The notes beneath the pieces were generated by a model that saw only the letters and a program-made list of their open reading frames with translations, ran no database searches and was not told the DNA's origin. This document shows positions 1-8,223 of a stretch of DNA of 64,000 nucleotides, in pieces. Source of the stretch: Cryobacterium lactosi (GTDB lineage Bacteria; Actinomycetota; Actinomycetes; Actinomycetales; Microbacteriaceae); the NCBI RefSeq assembly GCF_004403945.1, contig NZ_SOHM01000030.1:62001-126000 (forward strand), in the 5' to 3' direction. A program made the position numbers and the translations under genes. Position 1 is the stretch's first letter; every line of letters begins with the position of its first letter.

Positions 1-791
1 CGATCTCGGTGGGCCTCTACGCGGTGACCCTGTCCTGGCTGATCGGGCTGCTGCCCGGTGCCTTCGCGGGCCGGCGCCGGCTGGCTTGGTGGGCCGGCAC
101 CGTCGCCGCGGTGTTCCTCGTCGTGGAGATGGTGATCATCGTCGGAGCCGCAGCGGCCGGCCTGACCAGCCACTTCAACGTGTCCACCGCGTTCCACGCC
201 GCACTCTGGTCGGTGATGGCGGCATCGATCGTCACGGTCTGGGTCGCCGCCGTCCCCATCGCGATTCTGCTGCTTCGCACCGACCTGGGTGACCCGGCCC
301 GGGCCCTCGCGATCCGCTCCGGACTACTCATCGCCCTCGTGGGCATGGGCCTGGCGTTCCTGATGACCGGGCCGACCGCGGCCCAACTCGACGACTACCA
401 GGGGATCGTGGGCGCGCACACTGTTGGCGTCGCCGACGGCGGCCCTGGCCTGCCCCTGCTGGGCTGGAGCACCGTGGCCGGCGACCTGCGCATCCCGCAC
501 TTCGTGGGCATGCATGCCCTGCAGGTGTTGCCGCTGGCCGCCCTGCTGCTCGAAGCGCTCGCCCGGCGGATACCCGCCCTAGCCCGTCCACTCGTCCGCC
601 GCGGCATCCTGCGCGTCCTGGTCGGCCTCTACCTGGGTGTGCTGGCCCTGGTGACCGGGCAGGCCCTCGCCGGCCAGTCGATCGTGCAGCCGAACGCCCT
701 GGTCATCGCCATCGCAGCCGCCCTGTTCGCCGCCGCGGCCGCAACCATCGCCGTCACCCTGCGCCGAGAATCCGGCGGCGTTCCCGGCTAG
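1..791 (+). CDS. Multi-pass membrane protein, 5' end outside window
   Basis: The frame is already open at base 1, so the true start probably lies outside the window; the first possible start inside is GTG at 9. From there 260 residues contain about seven hydrophobic segments (roughly 3-20, 27-50, 62-90, 99-121, 164-184, 203-220, 229-250), so this is an integral membrane protein. A stretch HFVGMHALQ (His164, His169) puts two histidines at the start of a membrane helix and could bind a metal or heme, but I do not recognise the family. Its stop overlaps the stop of the convergent MpaB-like gene by 4 bases. Function unknown. Confidence 0.7.
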   Translation, partial: ISVGLYAVTLSWLIGLLPGAFAGRRRLAWWAGTVAAVFLVVEMVIIVGAAAAGLTSHFNVSTAFHAALWSVMAASIVTVWVAAVPIAILLLRTDLGDPARALAIRSGLLIALVGMGLAFLMTGPTAAQLDDYQGIVGAHTVGVADGGPGLPLLGWSTVAGDLRIPHFVGMHALQVLPLAALLLEALARRIPALARPLVRRGILRVLVGLYLGVLALVTGQALAGQSIVQPNALVIAIAAALFAAAAATIAVTLRRESGGVPG

Positions 792-1693
792 GACACGGCC
801 AGGCGGGCGATCCGGGCACGGGCGGCGTCCTCCGAGGTGGAGGAGGCCCCGAGCAGCAGGCGCACCAGGCCGAGCACCGCGCCGGTGGCCCAGACCACGG
901 GCAGGGGAGAGCGGCGAAGTCCCAGCATCCGCCGGTACTGGACCGGGATCGAGGCCACGGCCCCGGCGAACATGATGCGGTAGAACGGCATCATGCCGCG
1001 CCGCAGCGGCGGGTTGCGGATGAACCGCACGGCCTCGGCGACACGGTCGCCGCCCATCAGCACGCCGGCGTCGGAGAAAGCCGTCAGCTGTGCGGCGAGC
1101 TCGGCGTCGGAGCGAGGCGGGTCCTGCACCCCGACGAGCTCGCCGGCCTTGGCCCACTCCCGCACGTAGCCGTCGGCGCCGCCGGGGATGGGACCGCCCC
1201 AGAGCCGATGGCTGGCCAGGAAGGCATCCGTGAACACCACGTGCACCCAGGACAGCAGTTCGGGGTCTCCGGCCGAGTACTCCCGTTCGACGCCGCGGGC
1301 GTCGACGTAGCGGCCCGCGACCCTGTCGTGGAACTTTCCCACGCGCGCCGACTCCCGCTCGGCCTGCTCGCTGGCGGCGAATGTCACCGTGACCAGCCAT
1401 TGGATAGTGCCGCTGAGCCGGCCGAGCGGATCCTCCCGATACCTGGACCAGTCGTGAACCCCGGCCATGGCACCCGGGTGCAGCGTCTGCATCAGCAGCG
1501 CCCGGATGCCGGCGACCATGGTGGCCATGCCGCCGTGCACGGCCCAGGACGCCGACCCCGGTCCGAAGAAGCCGGCATCGTCGCCCTGCTCCATGGTGCC
1601 GACCCAGGCCGGCCGGCCCTCGTCGTTGCCCGAGAGCGTGACGAGCAGGTGCGACCGCCAGCTGTTCACAAATCCATCCACCAGGCTGCTCAT
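788..1693 (-). CDS. Oxygenase MpaB family protein (DUF2236)
   Basis: 301 residues resembling the DUF2236/MpaB family, whose founding members are heme-type oxygenases or latex-clearing-protein relatives. The segment LMQTLHPGAMAGVHDWSRY (about residues 67-85, His72 and His80) followed by WVHVVFTDAF (His151) is the family signature and holds the likely metal or heme ligands. A hydrophobic stretch near residues 270-288 may associate with the membrane. It is monocistronic, convergent with the membrane protein to its left and divergent from the MenC-type gene. A TAGGGT box 7 bases before the ATG and no Shine-Dalgarno suggest a leaderless mRNA. The substrate cannot be told from sequence. Confidence 0.8.
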   Translation of the reverse strand: MSSLVDGFVNSWRSHLLVTLSGNDEGRPAWVGTMEQGDDAGFFGPGSASWAVHGGMATMVAGIRALLMQTLHPGAMAGVHDWSRYREDPLGRLSGTIQWLVTVTFAASEQAERESARVGKFHDRVAGRYVDARGVEREYSAGDPELLSWVHVVFTDAFLASHRLWGGPIPGGADGYVREWAKAGELVGVQDPPRSDAELAAQLTAFSDAGVLMGGDRVAEAVRFIRNPPLRRGMMPFYRIMFAGAVASIPVQYRRMLGLRRSPLPVVWATGAVLGLVRLLLGASSTSEDAARARIARLAVS

Positions 1694-1700
1694 TCTTCGA

Positions 1701-1706
1701 ACCCTA
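1701..1706 (-). promoter_or_regulatory. Putative -10 box, leaderless promoter of the MpaB-like gene
   Basis: Minus strand reads TAGGGT, 7 bases before the ATG at 1693, with no Shine-Dalgarno between. The position implies transcription starting at or near the start codon. Confidence 0.5.
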
Positions 1707-1742
1707 ATCGACGGGACCGCGCGGATGGCTGGGGATGCGCCG

Positions 1743-1748
1743 TAAACT
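1743..1748 (+). promoter_or_regulatory. Putative -10 box, leaderless promoter of menC-like gene
   Basis: TAAACT lies 7 bases before ATG 1756 and there is no ribosome binding site. It supports ATG 1756 over the in-frame ATG at 1735, which would place the box inside the coding region. Confidence 0.5.
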
Positions 1749-1755
1749 CCGCACC

Positions 1756-2865
1756 ATGAGAATCGAGAACATCGAGCTGCGCCGGGTGAGCATGCCGCTC
1801 GTGCGGCCGTTCCGCACGTCCTTCGGCACCATCACGGAGCGCCAGATCTCCCTGGTACACGTGTCGACGGCTCATGCCGAGGGCTGGGCGGAGTGCGCGG
1901 CCGAGGTGTGGCCGCTCTACAGCTCGGAGTTCATCGACGCGAGCGACCTGGTGATCCGGGACCACCTGATTCCCCGGTTGCAGGCCCTCGGCGATGCGCT
2001 CACCGCCGAGCGGGTGGGCAACGCCCTCGCCCCGGTGAAAGGCCACCAGATGTCCAAGGCCGTGCTCGAGACGGCGATCCTCGACGCGCAACTGCGGGAG
2101 AACGGCCAGTCGTTCGGCGGCTACCTCGGCGCCGTGCACGACAGTGTGCCCGCCGGCGTCTCGGTGGGCATTATGGACTCCGTCGACGAGCTGCTCGAGG
2201 CCGTGGCCGGCTACCTCGAGCAGGGCTATCTGCGCATCAAGCTCAAGATCGAACCCGGCTGGGACCTCGAGCCTGTGCGCGCGGTGCGCGAGCGGTTCGG
2301 CCCCGACCTGCTGCTGCAGGTCGACGCGAACACCGCGTACTCGCTGGCGGATGCCCGGCACCTCGCCCGGCTCGACCCGTTCGACCTGCTGCTCATCGAG
2401 CAGCCGCTTGGCGAGCGCGACCTGCTCGGACACGCTGCGCTGGCGCGGCTGATCAGCACCCCGGTCTGCCTGGACGAGTCGATCGAGTCGGCCAAGGACG
2501 CCGCCGCGGCGATCAGTCTCGGCGCGTGCAGCATCATCAACGTCAAGCCGTCGAGGGTGGGTGGCTACCTGGAGGCCCGGCGCATCCACGACGTCGCGGC
2601 CGCACACGGCGTGCCGGTGTGGTGCGGCGGGATGCTCGAGACGGGCATCGGCCGGGCCGCGAACGTGGCGCTGGCCGGCCTGCCCAACTTCGTGCTGCCG
2701 GGGGACACCTCGGCCTCCGACCGCTACTACGCCCGGGACCTGACCGCCCCATTCGTGCTCGAGGACGGTCACCTGAGGGTGCCGACCGGGCCGGGCACTG
2801 GGGTGGCGGTGCTGCCCGAGGTACTGGCGGAGGTGACCAGGTCACGCAGCGACATCCGCTTCTAG
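1756..2865 (+). CDS. menC: o-Succinylbenzoate synthase / N-acylamino-acid racemase-type enolase superfamily enzyme
   Basis: 369-residue enolase-superfamily enzyme of the muconate-lactonising subgroup. The catalytic set is complete: KLK (Lys162, Lys164) on the second barrel strand, metal ligands Asp190 (VDANTAY), Glu215 (LLIEQPL) and Asp240 (CLDESIE), and Lys264 (INVKPSRVGG). This pattern fits the MenC/NAAAR clade, which dehydrates SHCHC to o-succinylbenzoate in menaquinone synthesis; some members racemise N-acylamino acids instead. No other men gene is adjacent, so context does not separate the two roles. Length is normal. Start chosen at ATG 1756 because a TAAACT box sits 7 bases upstream. 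Confidence 0.87.
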   Translation: MRIENIELRRVSMPLVRPFRTSFGTITERQISLVHVSTAHAEGWAECAAEVWPLYSSEFIDASDLVIRDHLIPRLQALGDALTAERVGNALAPVKGHQMSKAVLETAILDAQLRENGQSFGGYLGAVHDSVPAGVSVGIMDSVDELLEAVAGYLEQGYLRIKLKIEPGWDLEPVRAVRERFGPDLLLQVDANTAYSLADARHLARLDPFDLLLIEQPLGERDLLGHAALARLISTPVCLDESIESAKDAAAAISLGACSIINVKPSRVGGYLEARRIHDVAAAHGVPVWCGGMLETGIGRAANVALAGLPNFVLPGDTSASDRYYARDLTAPFVLEDGHLRVPTGPGTGVAVLPEVLAEVTRSRSDIRF

Positions 2866-2885
2866 CGGCGGGCACCGGTCAGTCA

Positions 2886-2891
2886 TAGGCT
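2886..2891 (+). promoter_or_regulatory. Putative -10 box before the VOC protein gene
   Basis: TAGGCT, 7 bases before ATG 2899, with no Shine-Dalgarno; leaderless configuration. Confidence 0.45.
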
Positions 2892-2898
2892 GCCCGCC

Positions 2899-3270
2899 AT
2901 GGACATGAAGATCGAACTCATCCCGATCCCGGTCACCGACGTCGACAGGGCCAAGTCGTTCTACGTCGACCAGGTCGGTTTCCACGACGACTACGACATC
3001 CGGGTGAACGAGGCGATGCGGTTCGTCCAGCTCACTCCGCCGGGTTCGGCGTGTTCGATCGTGCTGGGTGACGGCATGACCGAGATGGCACCGGGCACGC
3101 AGCAGGGCATCCAGATGGTGGTCGCCGACGCGGATGCCGCCAGGGCGCAACTGGCGGCCGCGGGTGTCGAAGCCAGCGAGGTGGATGAGCAGGACTGGGG
3201 TCGCTTCGTCTACTTCGCCGACCCCGACGGCAACACCTGGGCGCTGCAGCAGCTGCCGCCGCGGGACTAG
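2899..3270 (+). CDS. VOC superfamily (glyoxalase-like) protein
   Basis: A 123-residue single-domain vicinal-oxygen-chelate protein. It begins with the typical strand and helix (IPIPVTDVDRAKSFYVDQVGF, key residues Asp14 and Phe20) and ends with the typical ADPDGNTWALQQ motif. Such small VOC proteins cover glyoxalases, dioxygenases and antibiotic-binding proteins. The usual metal-binding His/Glu set is not evident at the first strand, so a binding or uncharacterised role is as likely as catalysis. It lies 33 bases after menC on the same strand but has its own TAGGCT box. Substrate unknown. Confidence 0.85.
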   Translation: MDMKIELIPIPVTDVDRAKSFYVDQVGFHDDYDIRVNEAMRFVQLTPPGSACSIVLGDGMTEMAPGTQQGIQMVVADADAARAQLAAAGVEASEVDEQDWGRFVYFADPDGNTWALQQLPPRD

Positions 3271-3298
3271 CGGGACTAGGCGCGCCGGGTTCGCCGCC

Positions 3299-3304
3299 TA
3301 CTCT
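3299..3304 (+). promoter_or_regulatory. Putative -10 box before the 96-residue hypothetical gene
   Basis: TACTCT, 6 bases before ATG 3311, with no Shine-Dalgarno. The box is the main support for transcription of this small gene. Confidence 0.45.
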
Positions 3305-3310
3305 GGATGA

Positions 3311-3601
3311 ATGCCCTCCTACCGCGTGATCATGACCATCGGCGCCCTTCAGCCGGGGGTGCGGCCGGACGCTGTGCTCCCCGCGGCCGCGGCCGCGGCC
3401 GCGGAGCGCACCACCGTCGAGGCCTCCGACCTGGCCGTGGTGGCCGGTTCGGCGCGCGCTACCGTGCGCTTCACCGCCGACGGCGGCGACGCGGCTCTGA
3501 CCATCGGCGACCACGTCGTGGCGCGGACCCGGCTGGTGGCCATGCCGGTGACCTGGCTGATCACCGAGCGGGTGCAGGGGCGCTGGCTGCCGGTGCGTTG
3601 A
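3311..3601 (+). CDS. Small hypothetical protein
   Basis: 96 residues, no signal peptide and no clear membrane segment. An alanine-rich helix-like stretch (residues 23-32) is followed by short alternating strands and a tail ending RWLPVR. Codon-position GC bias looks coding and a TACTCT box precedes the ATG. The last 41 bases overlap the 3' end of the convergent DUF429 gene, which may make the two transcripts antisense at their ends. I do not recognise the family. Confidence 0.5.
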   Translation: MPSYRVIMTIGALQPGVRPDAVLPAAAAAAAERTTVEASDLAVVAGSARATVRFTADGGDAALTIGDHVVARTRLVAMPVTWLITERVQGRWLPVR

Positions 3602-4442
3602 GCGCGGCGGCCCGCAGGGCATCCTCGCCCCGGCGCTGTTCCGGCCGGGCCGGTGCGATGATCGTGCCCCGGCGGCCGTTGACCACGAGCGGGTCTGCGG
3701 CACCGAGGACCTGACACCGGGCGGTACCGAACCGGTGCCAGAGCGACGCCGTCCAGGCGCACAGCACCGCGTCGAGAAGATCCTCGCGGTGTTTGTAGGC
3801 CGCGTCGGCCAACGGTGTCGGCTCGGTCACCAGGCTGTCGGTCGCCTCGTGCGTGGCCAGGTCCAGCGGCGGAGAGCCCGCGTGCAGCCGCCACAACCGC
3901 TCGATGAGGTCGTCGCAGACCAGGGCGCGTTCGGCGCGGCGCTGGACGATCGGCAGCGCCGAGCCCATCCGCTTGTAGCGGGGGCGCCGCTCGTCGTAGC
4001 CGAACTCCGCGGCTCCCACCAGGGTCGTGTACGGGTAGCACTCGAAGAGGCTCGAGGCCCCCGCTTCAACGGGCTCGAGGCCGTCGGTGTGGGTCCAGCC
4101 GAGATCCTCCAGCCGGCCACGCAGGGTGACGCCGCCCAGGCGCGTCAGGGCCTGGTTGGACGCGTTCGCCGCCACGTGCCACCGGCCGTACCGCGACCCG
4201 GTCTCCCGTTCGCACTCGCGCATGCCGGTGGGGTTGTTCACCACGAGAGGGGCGTCCACGGCGAGCACCGCGCCGGGTTCGACCATCGACTGCACCCAGT
4301 TGACGACCTCGTCGATGCCGCGAGCCCACCCCGCGTGGATCACCCGGCCGGTGTCGTCGATGCAGGCGAGCCCACTCTCGTTGGCCGGTTTCGCCGCCGT
4401 GCCTTCGGCCCAGGCCAGATCCACCCCGAGGAATCGTGTCAT
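3561..4442 (-). CDS. DUF429 family protein, predicted RNase H-like fold nuclease
   Basis: 293-residue protein of the DUF429 family, described as a predicted RNase H-like nuclease. The N terminus has the hallmark strand GVDLAWAEG with an acidic residue at 8, the middle has AVDAPLVV with a second acidic residue, and a third acidic region (HREDLLDAVLCAW, near residue 218) completes a possible two-metal site. Full length. A TATCTA sequence 6 bases before the ATG (4449-4454 on the minus strand) could be a weak leaderless promoter. The C-terminal 14 codons overlap the small gene on the other strand. Biological substrate is not known for the family. Confidence 0.78.
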   Translation of the reverse strand: MTRFLGVDLAWAEGTAAKPANESGLACIDDTGRVIHAGWARGIDEVVNWVQSMVEPGAVLAVDAPLVVNNPTGMRECERETGSRYGRWHVAANASNQALTRLGGVTLRGRLEDLGWTHTDGLEPVEAGASSLFECYPYTTLVGAAEFGYDERRPRYKRMGSALPIVQRRAERALVCDDLIERLWRLHAGSPPLDLATHEATDSLVTEPTPLADAAYKHREDLLDAVLCAWTASLWHRFGTARCQVLGAADPLVVNGRRGTIIAPARPEQRRGEDALRAAALNAPAASAPAPAR

Positions 4443-4541
4443 GGGACATAGATACCACGGTCACCCCCTTGTGCGGGTCAGGCGTAGGATTTTCAGGTTG
4501 CCCAGACGACGAAAACACCAGCGGATACGGGGGAAGTGGCG

Positions 4542-6026
4542 ATGACAAACACAACAGGGCCGAAAACGGACCGGATGCCGACAGACAAACCCGCGACGAA
4601 CCGCAAGGTCATCGCGTTGGCGATCGCCGGCGCGTTCGGCGGGTTCCTCTTCGGCTTCGACTCCTCCGTGATCAATGGAGCGGTCGAGGCCATCCAGGGC
4701 CAGTTCGGCCTCACCGAAGCCATCACCGGCTTCGCCGTGGCCAGTGCCCTGCTCGGCGCGGCCACCGGCGCCTTCCTCGGCGGCCGGTTCGCGGACCGGT
4801 TCGGCCGCATCCCGGTGATGCTCGCCGGCGCGATCGTGTTCTTCGCCAGCTCCATCGGCTCCGGCCTCGCCTTCGGCGTGGTCGACCTCATCGTCTGGCG
4901 TGTCGTCGGCGGCATCGGCATCGGGCTCGCCTCGGTCGTGGCTCCCGCGTACATTGCCGAGATCTCGCCCCGGCAGATGCGTGGCCGGCTGGGTTCCCTG
5001 CAACAGCTCTCCATCACCATCGGTATCTTCGCGGCCCTGCTCTCCGACGCCGTGTTCGCCACGACCGCCGGCGGCGCCAGCGAGATATTCTGGTGGGGCC
5101 TGGAGGCCTGGCGCTGGATGTTCCTGATCGCCGCGATCCCCGCCGTCGTCTACGGCGTCATCGCCCTGGTGCTGCCCGAGTCGCCGCGCTACCTGGTGCT
5201 GCACGACAAGGAGACCAAGGCCCGTGAGGTGCTGCTGCGGGTCTGGCCGCACGGCGATGTCGACCGCGAGCTGCGCGACATGAAGGCTTCCATCGACGAC
5301 GACATCAAGGCCAAGCGCACCGGGTCGCTGCGCGGGCAGGTTCTCGGCCTCAAGCCCATCGTCTGGGTGGGCATCATCCTGTCGGTGTTCCAGCAGTTCG
5401 TGGGCATCAACGTGATCTTCTACTACTCGACCACCCTGTGGAGCGCGGTGGGCTTCGAGGAGTCCAGCTCGCTGGCGATCTCGGTGGCGACATCGGTGAC
5501 GAACATCCTGGTCACCCTGGTGGCGATCGCGCTCGTCGACCGGATCGGCCGGCGCCCGATCCTGCTCAGCGGCTCCATCGGCATGACCGTGTCCCTGGCC
5601 ACCATGGCCGTCGCGTTCAGCCAGTCGGTCATGGTCGACGGCGAACTCGCACTGCAGGGCGCCTGGGGTCCCATCGCGCTCGTCGCCGCGAACGTGTTCG
5701 TGATCTCCTTCGGCGCCTCCTGGGGACCGGTGGTCTGGGTGCTGCTGGGCGAGATCTTCCCGAACACCATCCGCGCCAAGGCGCTCGGCCTGGCCGCCGC
5801 CGCCCAGTGGGTGGCGAACTTCCTCATCACGGTGACGTTCCCGCCGATGGCGGCGCTCTCGCTGCCGCTCACCTACGGCATGTACGCCCTGTTCGCCGGG
5901 CTGTCGTTCCTGTTCGTTCTCACCAAGGTGCCCGAGACCAACGGTATGTCGCTCGACGAGGCGAACACGCTCCTGCCGCACAAGAACGCGGCCAAGCCGA
6001 AGACGCAGCCGAAGCTGCGGCGCTAG
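4542..6026 (+). CDS. Sugar porter family MFS transporter
   Basis: 494-residue, 12-helix major facilitator of the sugar porter family, probably a proton symporter for a hexose, pentose or polyol in the cytoplasmic membrane. Diagnostic motifs are present: GRFADRFGR after helix 2, RxxxGxGxG-like RVVGGIGIG in helix 4, PESPRYLV after helix 6, DRIGRRP between helices 8 and 9, and PETNGMSLDE after helix 12. Start ATG 4542 is chosen because GGGGGAAG lies 6 bases upstream; the GTG at 4536 would overlap that ribosome binding site. It ends 5 bases before the stop of the convergent RNase H gene. The sugar cannot be named from sequence. Confidence 0.9.
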   Translation: MTNTTGPKTDRMPTDKPATNRKVIALAIAGAFGGFLFGFDSSVINGAVEAIQGQFGLTEAITGFAVASALLGAATGAFLGGRFADRFGRIPVMLAGAIVFFASSIGSGLAFGVVDLIVWRVVGGIGIGLASVVAPAYIAEISPRQMRGRLGSLQQLSITIGIFAALLSDAVFATTAGGASEIFWWGLEAWRWMFLIAAIPAVVYGVIALVLPESPRYLVLHDKETKAREVLLRVWPHGDVDRELRDMKASIDDDIKAKRTGSLRGQVLGLKPIVWVGIILSVFQQFVGINVIFYYSTTLWSAVGFEESSSLAISVATSVTNILVTLVAIALVDRIGRRPILLSGSIGMTVSLATMAVAFSQSVMVDGELALQGAWGPIALVAANVFVISFGASWGPVVWVLLGEIFPNTIRAKALGLAAAAQWVANFLITVTFPPMAALSLPLTYGMYALFAGLSFLFVLTKVPETNGMSLDEANTLLPHKNAAKPKTQPKLRR

Positions 6027-6031
6027 TCAGA

Positions 6032-6745
6032 TCAGATCAGGTCGCGGAGCAGCTCTTCAGGGCTGACTCCGCGGCCGGTCGCCCGGCGCTTGAGCCGGCC
6101 GAGCTCCTCGGTGCTCAGCGCCACCTGCACGGTGTGCGGGCGGTCGACCTCGAAGTCGAACAGCCCCAGGTCGGCGGATGCGCGCGGTGCTGCGCTCTTC
6201 ACCGGCGCGGCCTTGACCGGCGCGGCCTTGATCGGTGCGGCCTTGACCGGCGCGGCCTTCGGCGCAGCCGGAGCCGGCCCGCCGGCGACGAAGCCCGGAC
6301 CGGTGGGGATCGAGGCGTTCCGCTGATAGGCCTCGGACACCGCGCGGGCCCGGGAGTCGGCGGCCTCGTTGAGCGGGTGGTTCGCGTGGCCCTTGACCCA
6401 CTCGAACCTGTATTTGCGGCCCACCAGGGCCTCATCGAGCTCCTGCAGCAGGTCGAGGTTCATCACGGGCTTGCCGTCGGCCTTGCGCCAACCCTTGGCC
6501 TTCCAGCCGCGCATCCACTTGGTGATGGCGTTGATCACGTACTGGCTGTCGCAGAGCACCAGCAGGTCGTCGTCCACGTGCGCCGTGGCCCGGAACAGTT
6601 CGAGGACGGCCTTGAGCTCGCCCTGGTTGTTGGTGGCGTGCTTCCAACCGCCGGCGGCCCAATTGTTGTCGTCGATGTACCAGGCCCAGCCGGCCGGTCC
6701 GGGGTTGCCAAGGGCCGAGCCGTCTGCGGCGGCGGTGATAGTCAT
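6032..6745 (-). CDS. rnhA: Ribonuclease HI with repeat linker and ribbon-helix-helix-like C-terminal tail
   Basis: Residues 1-145 are RNase HI, which cleaves RNA in RNA-DNA hybrids: Asp8 (AAADGSALG), Glu43 (NNQGELKAV), Asp66 (LVLCDSQYV), His120 and Asp130 (NEAADSRAR) complete the active site. Residues 161-186 are a linker of 5-residue PVKAA repeats. The tail from about 204 (HTVQVALSTEELGRLKRR... then GVSPEELLRDLI) has the strand-helix-turn-helix pattern of a CopG/Arc ribbon-helix-helix, which typical RNase HI lacks. Start ATG 6745 is preferred; GTG 6778 overlaps the upstream stop by 4 bases and could be used through coupling, adding 11 residues. Neither has a good ribosome binding site. Confidence 0.88.
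   Translation of the reverse strand: MTITAAADGSALGNPGPAGWAWYIDDNNWAAGGWKHATNNQGELKAVLELFRATAHVDDDLLVLCDSQYVINAITKWMRGWKAKGWRKADGKPVMNLDLLQELDEALVGRKYRFEWVKGHANHPLNEAADSRARAVSEAYQRNASIPTGPGFVAGGPAPAAPKAAPVKAAPIKAAPVKAAPVKSAAPRASADLGLFDFEVDRPHTVQVALSTEELGRLKRRATGRGVSPEELLRDLI
6198..6257 (-). repeat. Four tandem 15-bp units in rnhA
   Basis: Four consecutive 15-base units (6198-6212, 6213-6227, 6228-6242, 6243-6257) of form TTGACCGGCGCGGCC with 1-2 changes, plus a shortened fifth unit to 6269. On the minus strand they encode PVKAA/PIKAA repeats in the RNase HI linker. Confidence 0.85.
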
Positions 6746-6774
6746 GGATCCAGTCTGCCAGCCCGGGAGTGCGG

Positions 6775-8181
6775 TCACTCTCCGTCGGTGGCGGCGGTGG
6801 TGACGGTGGCCAGGGCCTGCGCGACGGCGTCGACGGCCACGGCCACATCGGCGGCATCCGTGGACCAGTTGCTGACCGAGATGCGAAGCACCGCCCGCCC
6901 CGACCAGACCGACCCGCTCATCCAGACCGCGCCGCCGTCGATGAGCGCCTGGGTCACCCTCACGGTGCGGTCGTCGGTGCCGAACGAAACCGACACCTGG
7001 GTGAAGACCACATCGTTGAGCACCTCGACGCCGGGCAGCGCGGCCAACCCCGCGGCGAGTGCCCTGGCGTTGTCGGCGAGCCCCTCGACGAGGGAGACAG
7101 TGCCGCTCCGGCCGAGGGAGCGGAGCGCCGCCCAGACCGGAACGCCGCGCGCTCGTCTGGACAGTTCGGGAACCAGTTCCATAGGATCGGCCGCGCCGGC
7201 GTCATCCTGCACGAAGTAGCTGGTCTGCGCCCCGAACGCCGAACGTATCCCGGCCGCATCCGCCACAACGGCGATGCCGCAGTCGTAGGGCACGTTGAGG
7301 GTCTTGTGCGCGTCCGTCGCCCAGGAATCGGCGGTGTCCAGGCCGTCCAGGGCGCTCGCCCAGCGCGGACTTGCTGCCGCCCACAGCCCGAAGGCGCCGT
7401 CAACGTGCGCCCAGGCTCCGGCATCGTGGGCCAGCCGGATGCACTCACGCATCGGGTCGAAGGCGCCGGAGTGCAAGTTGCCGGCCTGCAGCACCACCAG
7501 GCACGGCCCGGTGACTGCCGACAGCGCCTCCGCCAGGGCGTCGGGACGGATGCGGCCCTGCGGGTCGGCGGCGACCAGGGTCGGTCCGCCCAGGCCCAGG
7601 TAGCGCAGGGCGAGGAGCACGGAGATGTGCACCTCGACGCCCGCGAGCACCGTCACCCGGGGCGAGCCGGTGAGGCCATCCCGGTTGACGTCCCACCCGG
7701 CCGCGCCGAGCACGGCACCCCGACCGGCGGCCAGCCCGACAAAATTCGCCATCGTGCCCCCGGTGGTGAAGCCAACGGCGCTTGCGGCCGGCAGGTGCAG
7801 CAGGTCCAGGATCCAGGCGCCGGCGCGTTCCTCGATCGCCGCGGTCGCCGGGGTCGCATAGCGCAGGCCGCCGTTCTGGTCCCACGCGCTCACCAGCCAG
7901 TCCGCCGACAGGGCCGCAGGCAGGGTGCCGCCCATCACCCAGCCGAAGAAGCGGCCGGAGCCGATGGCCATGAGCCCGGGCTCGGCCAAGGTGGCCAGCT
8001 CGGCCACCACCGCGGCGGGATCGGCGGGCTCTTCCGGCAGGGGCCGGGCGAAGGCCGCCGCCAGCTGGTCGACGGGAGCCGCCGGTTTCACCGGCCGGGA
8101 CGGCAGTGAATCCAACCACTCGCGGGCATACCGAACCGCCTGCTCGAGCGGGGCCCGATAGTCCTCCGGCCGGAAAGTCAT
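6775..8181 (-). CDS. PLP-dependent group II amino-acid decarboxylase family protein
   Basis: 468-residue fold-type I pyridoxal-phosphate enzyme of the aromatic-L-amino-acid/glutamate decarboxylase group. The glycine-rich phosphate site (FTTGGTMANF), the Asp that holds the pyridine nitrogen (AHVDGAFGLW) and the Schiff-base lysine (TDAHKTLNVPYD, Lys293) are all present. Length fits group II decarboxylases. The substrate, an aromatic amino acid, diaminobutyrate or other, is not resolved. Start ATG 8181 is set by a TATGGT box 6 bases upstream; GTG 8202 is less likely. The stop overlaps the alternative GTG start of rnhA, so the two may be co-transcribed. Confidence 0.85.
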   Translation of the reverse strand: MTFRPEDYRAPLEQAVRYAREWLDSLPSRPVKPAAPVDQLAAAFARPLPEEPADPAAVVAELATLAEPGLMAIGSGRFFGWVMGGTLPAALSADWLVSAWDQNGGLRYATPATAAIEERAGAWILDLLHLPAASAVGFTTGGTMANFVGLAAGRGAVLGAAGWDVNRDGLTGSPRVTVLAGVEVHISVLLALRYLGLGGPTLVAADPQGRIRPDALAEALSAVTGPCLVVLQAGNLHSGAFDPMRECIRLAHDAGAWAHVDGAFGLWAAASPRWASALDGLDTADSWATDAHKTLNVPYDCGIAVVADAAGIRSAFGAQTSYFVQDDAGAADPMELVPELSRRARGVPVWAALRSLGRSGTVSLVEGLADNARALAAGLAALPGVEVLNDVVFTQVSVSFGTDDRTVRVTQALIDGGAVWMSGSVWSGRAVLRISVSNWSTDAADVAVAVDAVAQALATVTTAATDGE

Positions 8182-8187
8182 GCGGTC

Positions 8188-8193
8188 ACCATA
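8188..8193 (-). promoter_or_regulatory. Putative -10 box before the PLP decarboxylase gene
   Basis: Minus strand TATGGT ends 6 bases before ATG 8181, without a Shine-Dalgarno; leaderless configuration. Confidence 0.45.
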
Positions 8194-8223
8194 CCCCCGC
8201 ACCGAGCTCTGAATACGGCGGAC

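Noticed and set aside
4461..5981. A 506-residue minus-strand frame opposite the sugar porter
   Set aside because: Shadow; no motifs and the porter is complete.
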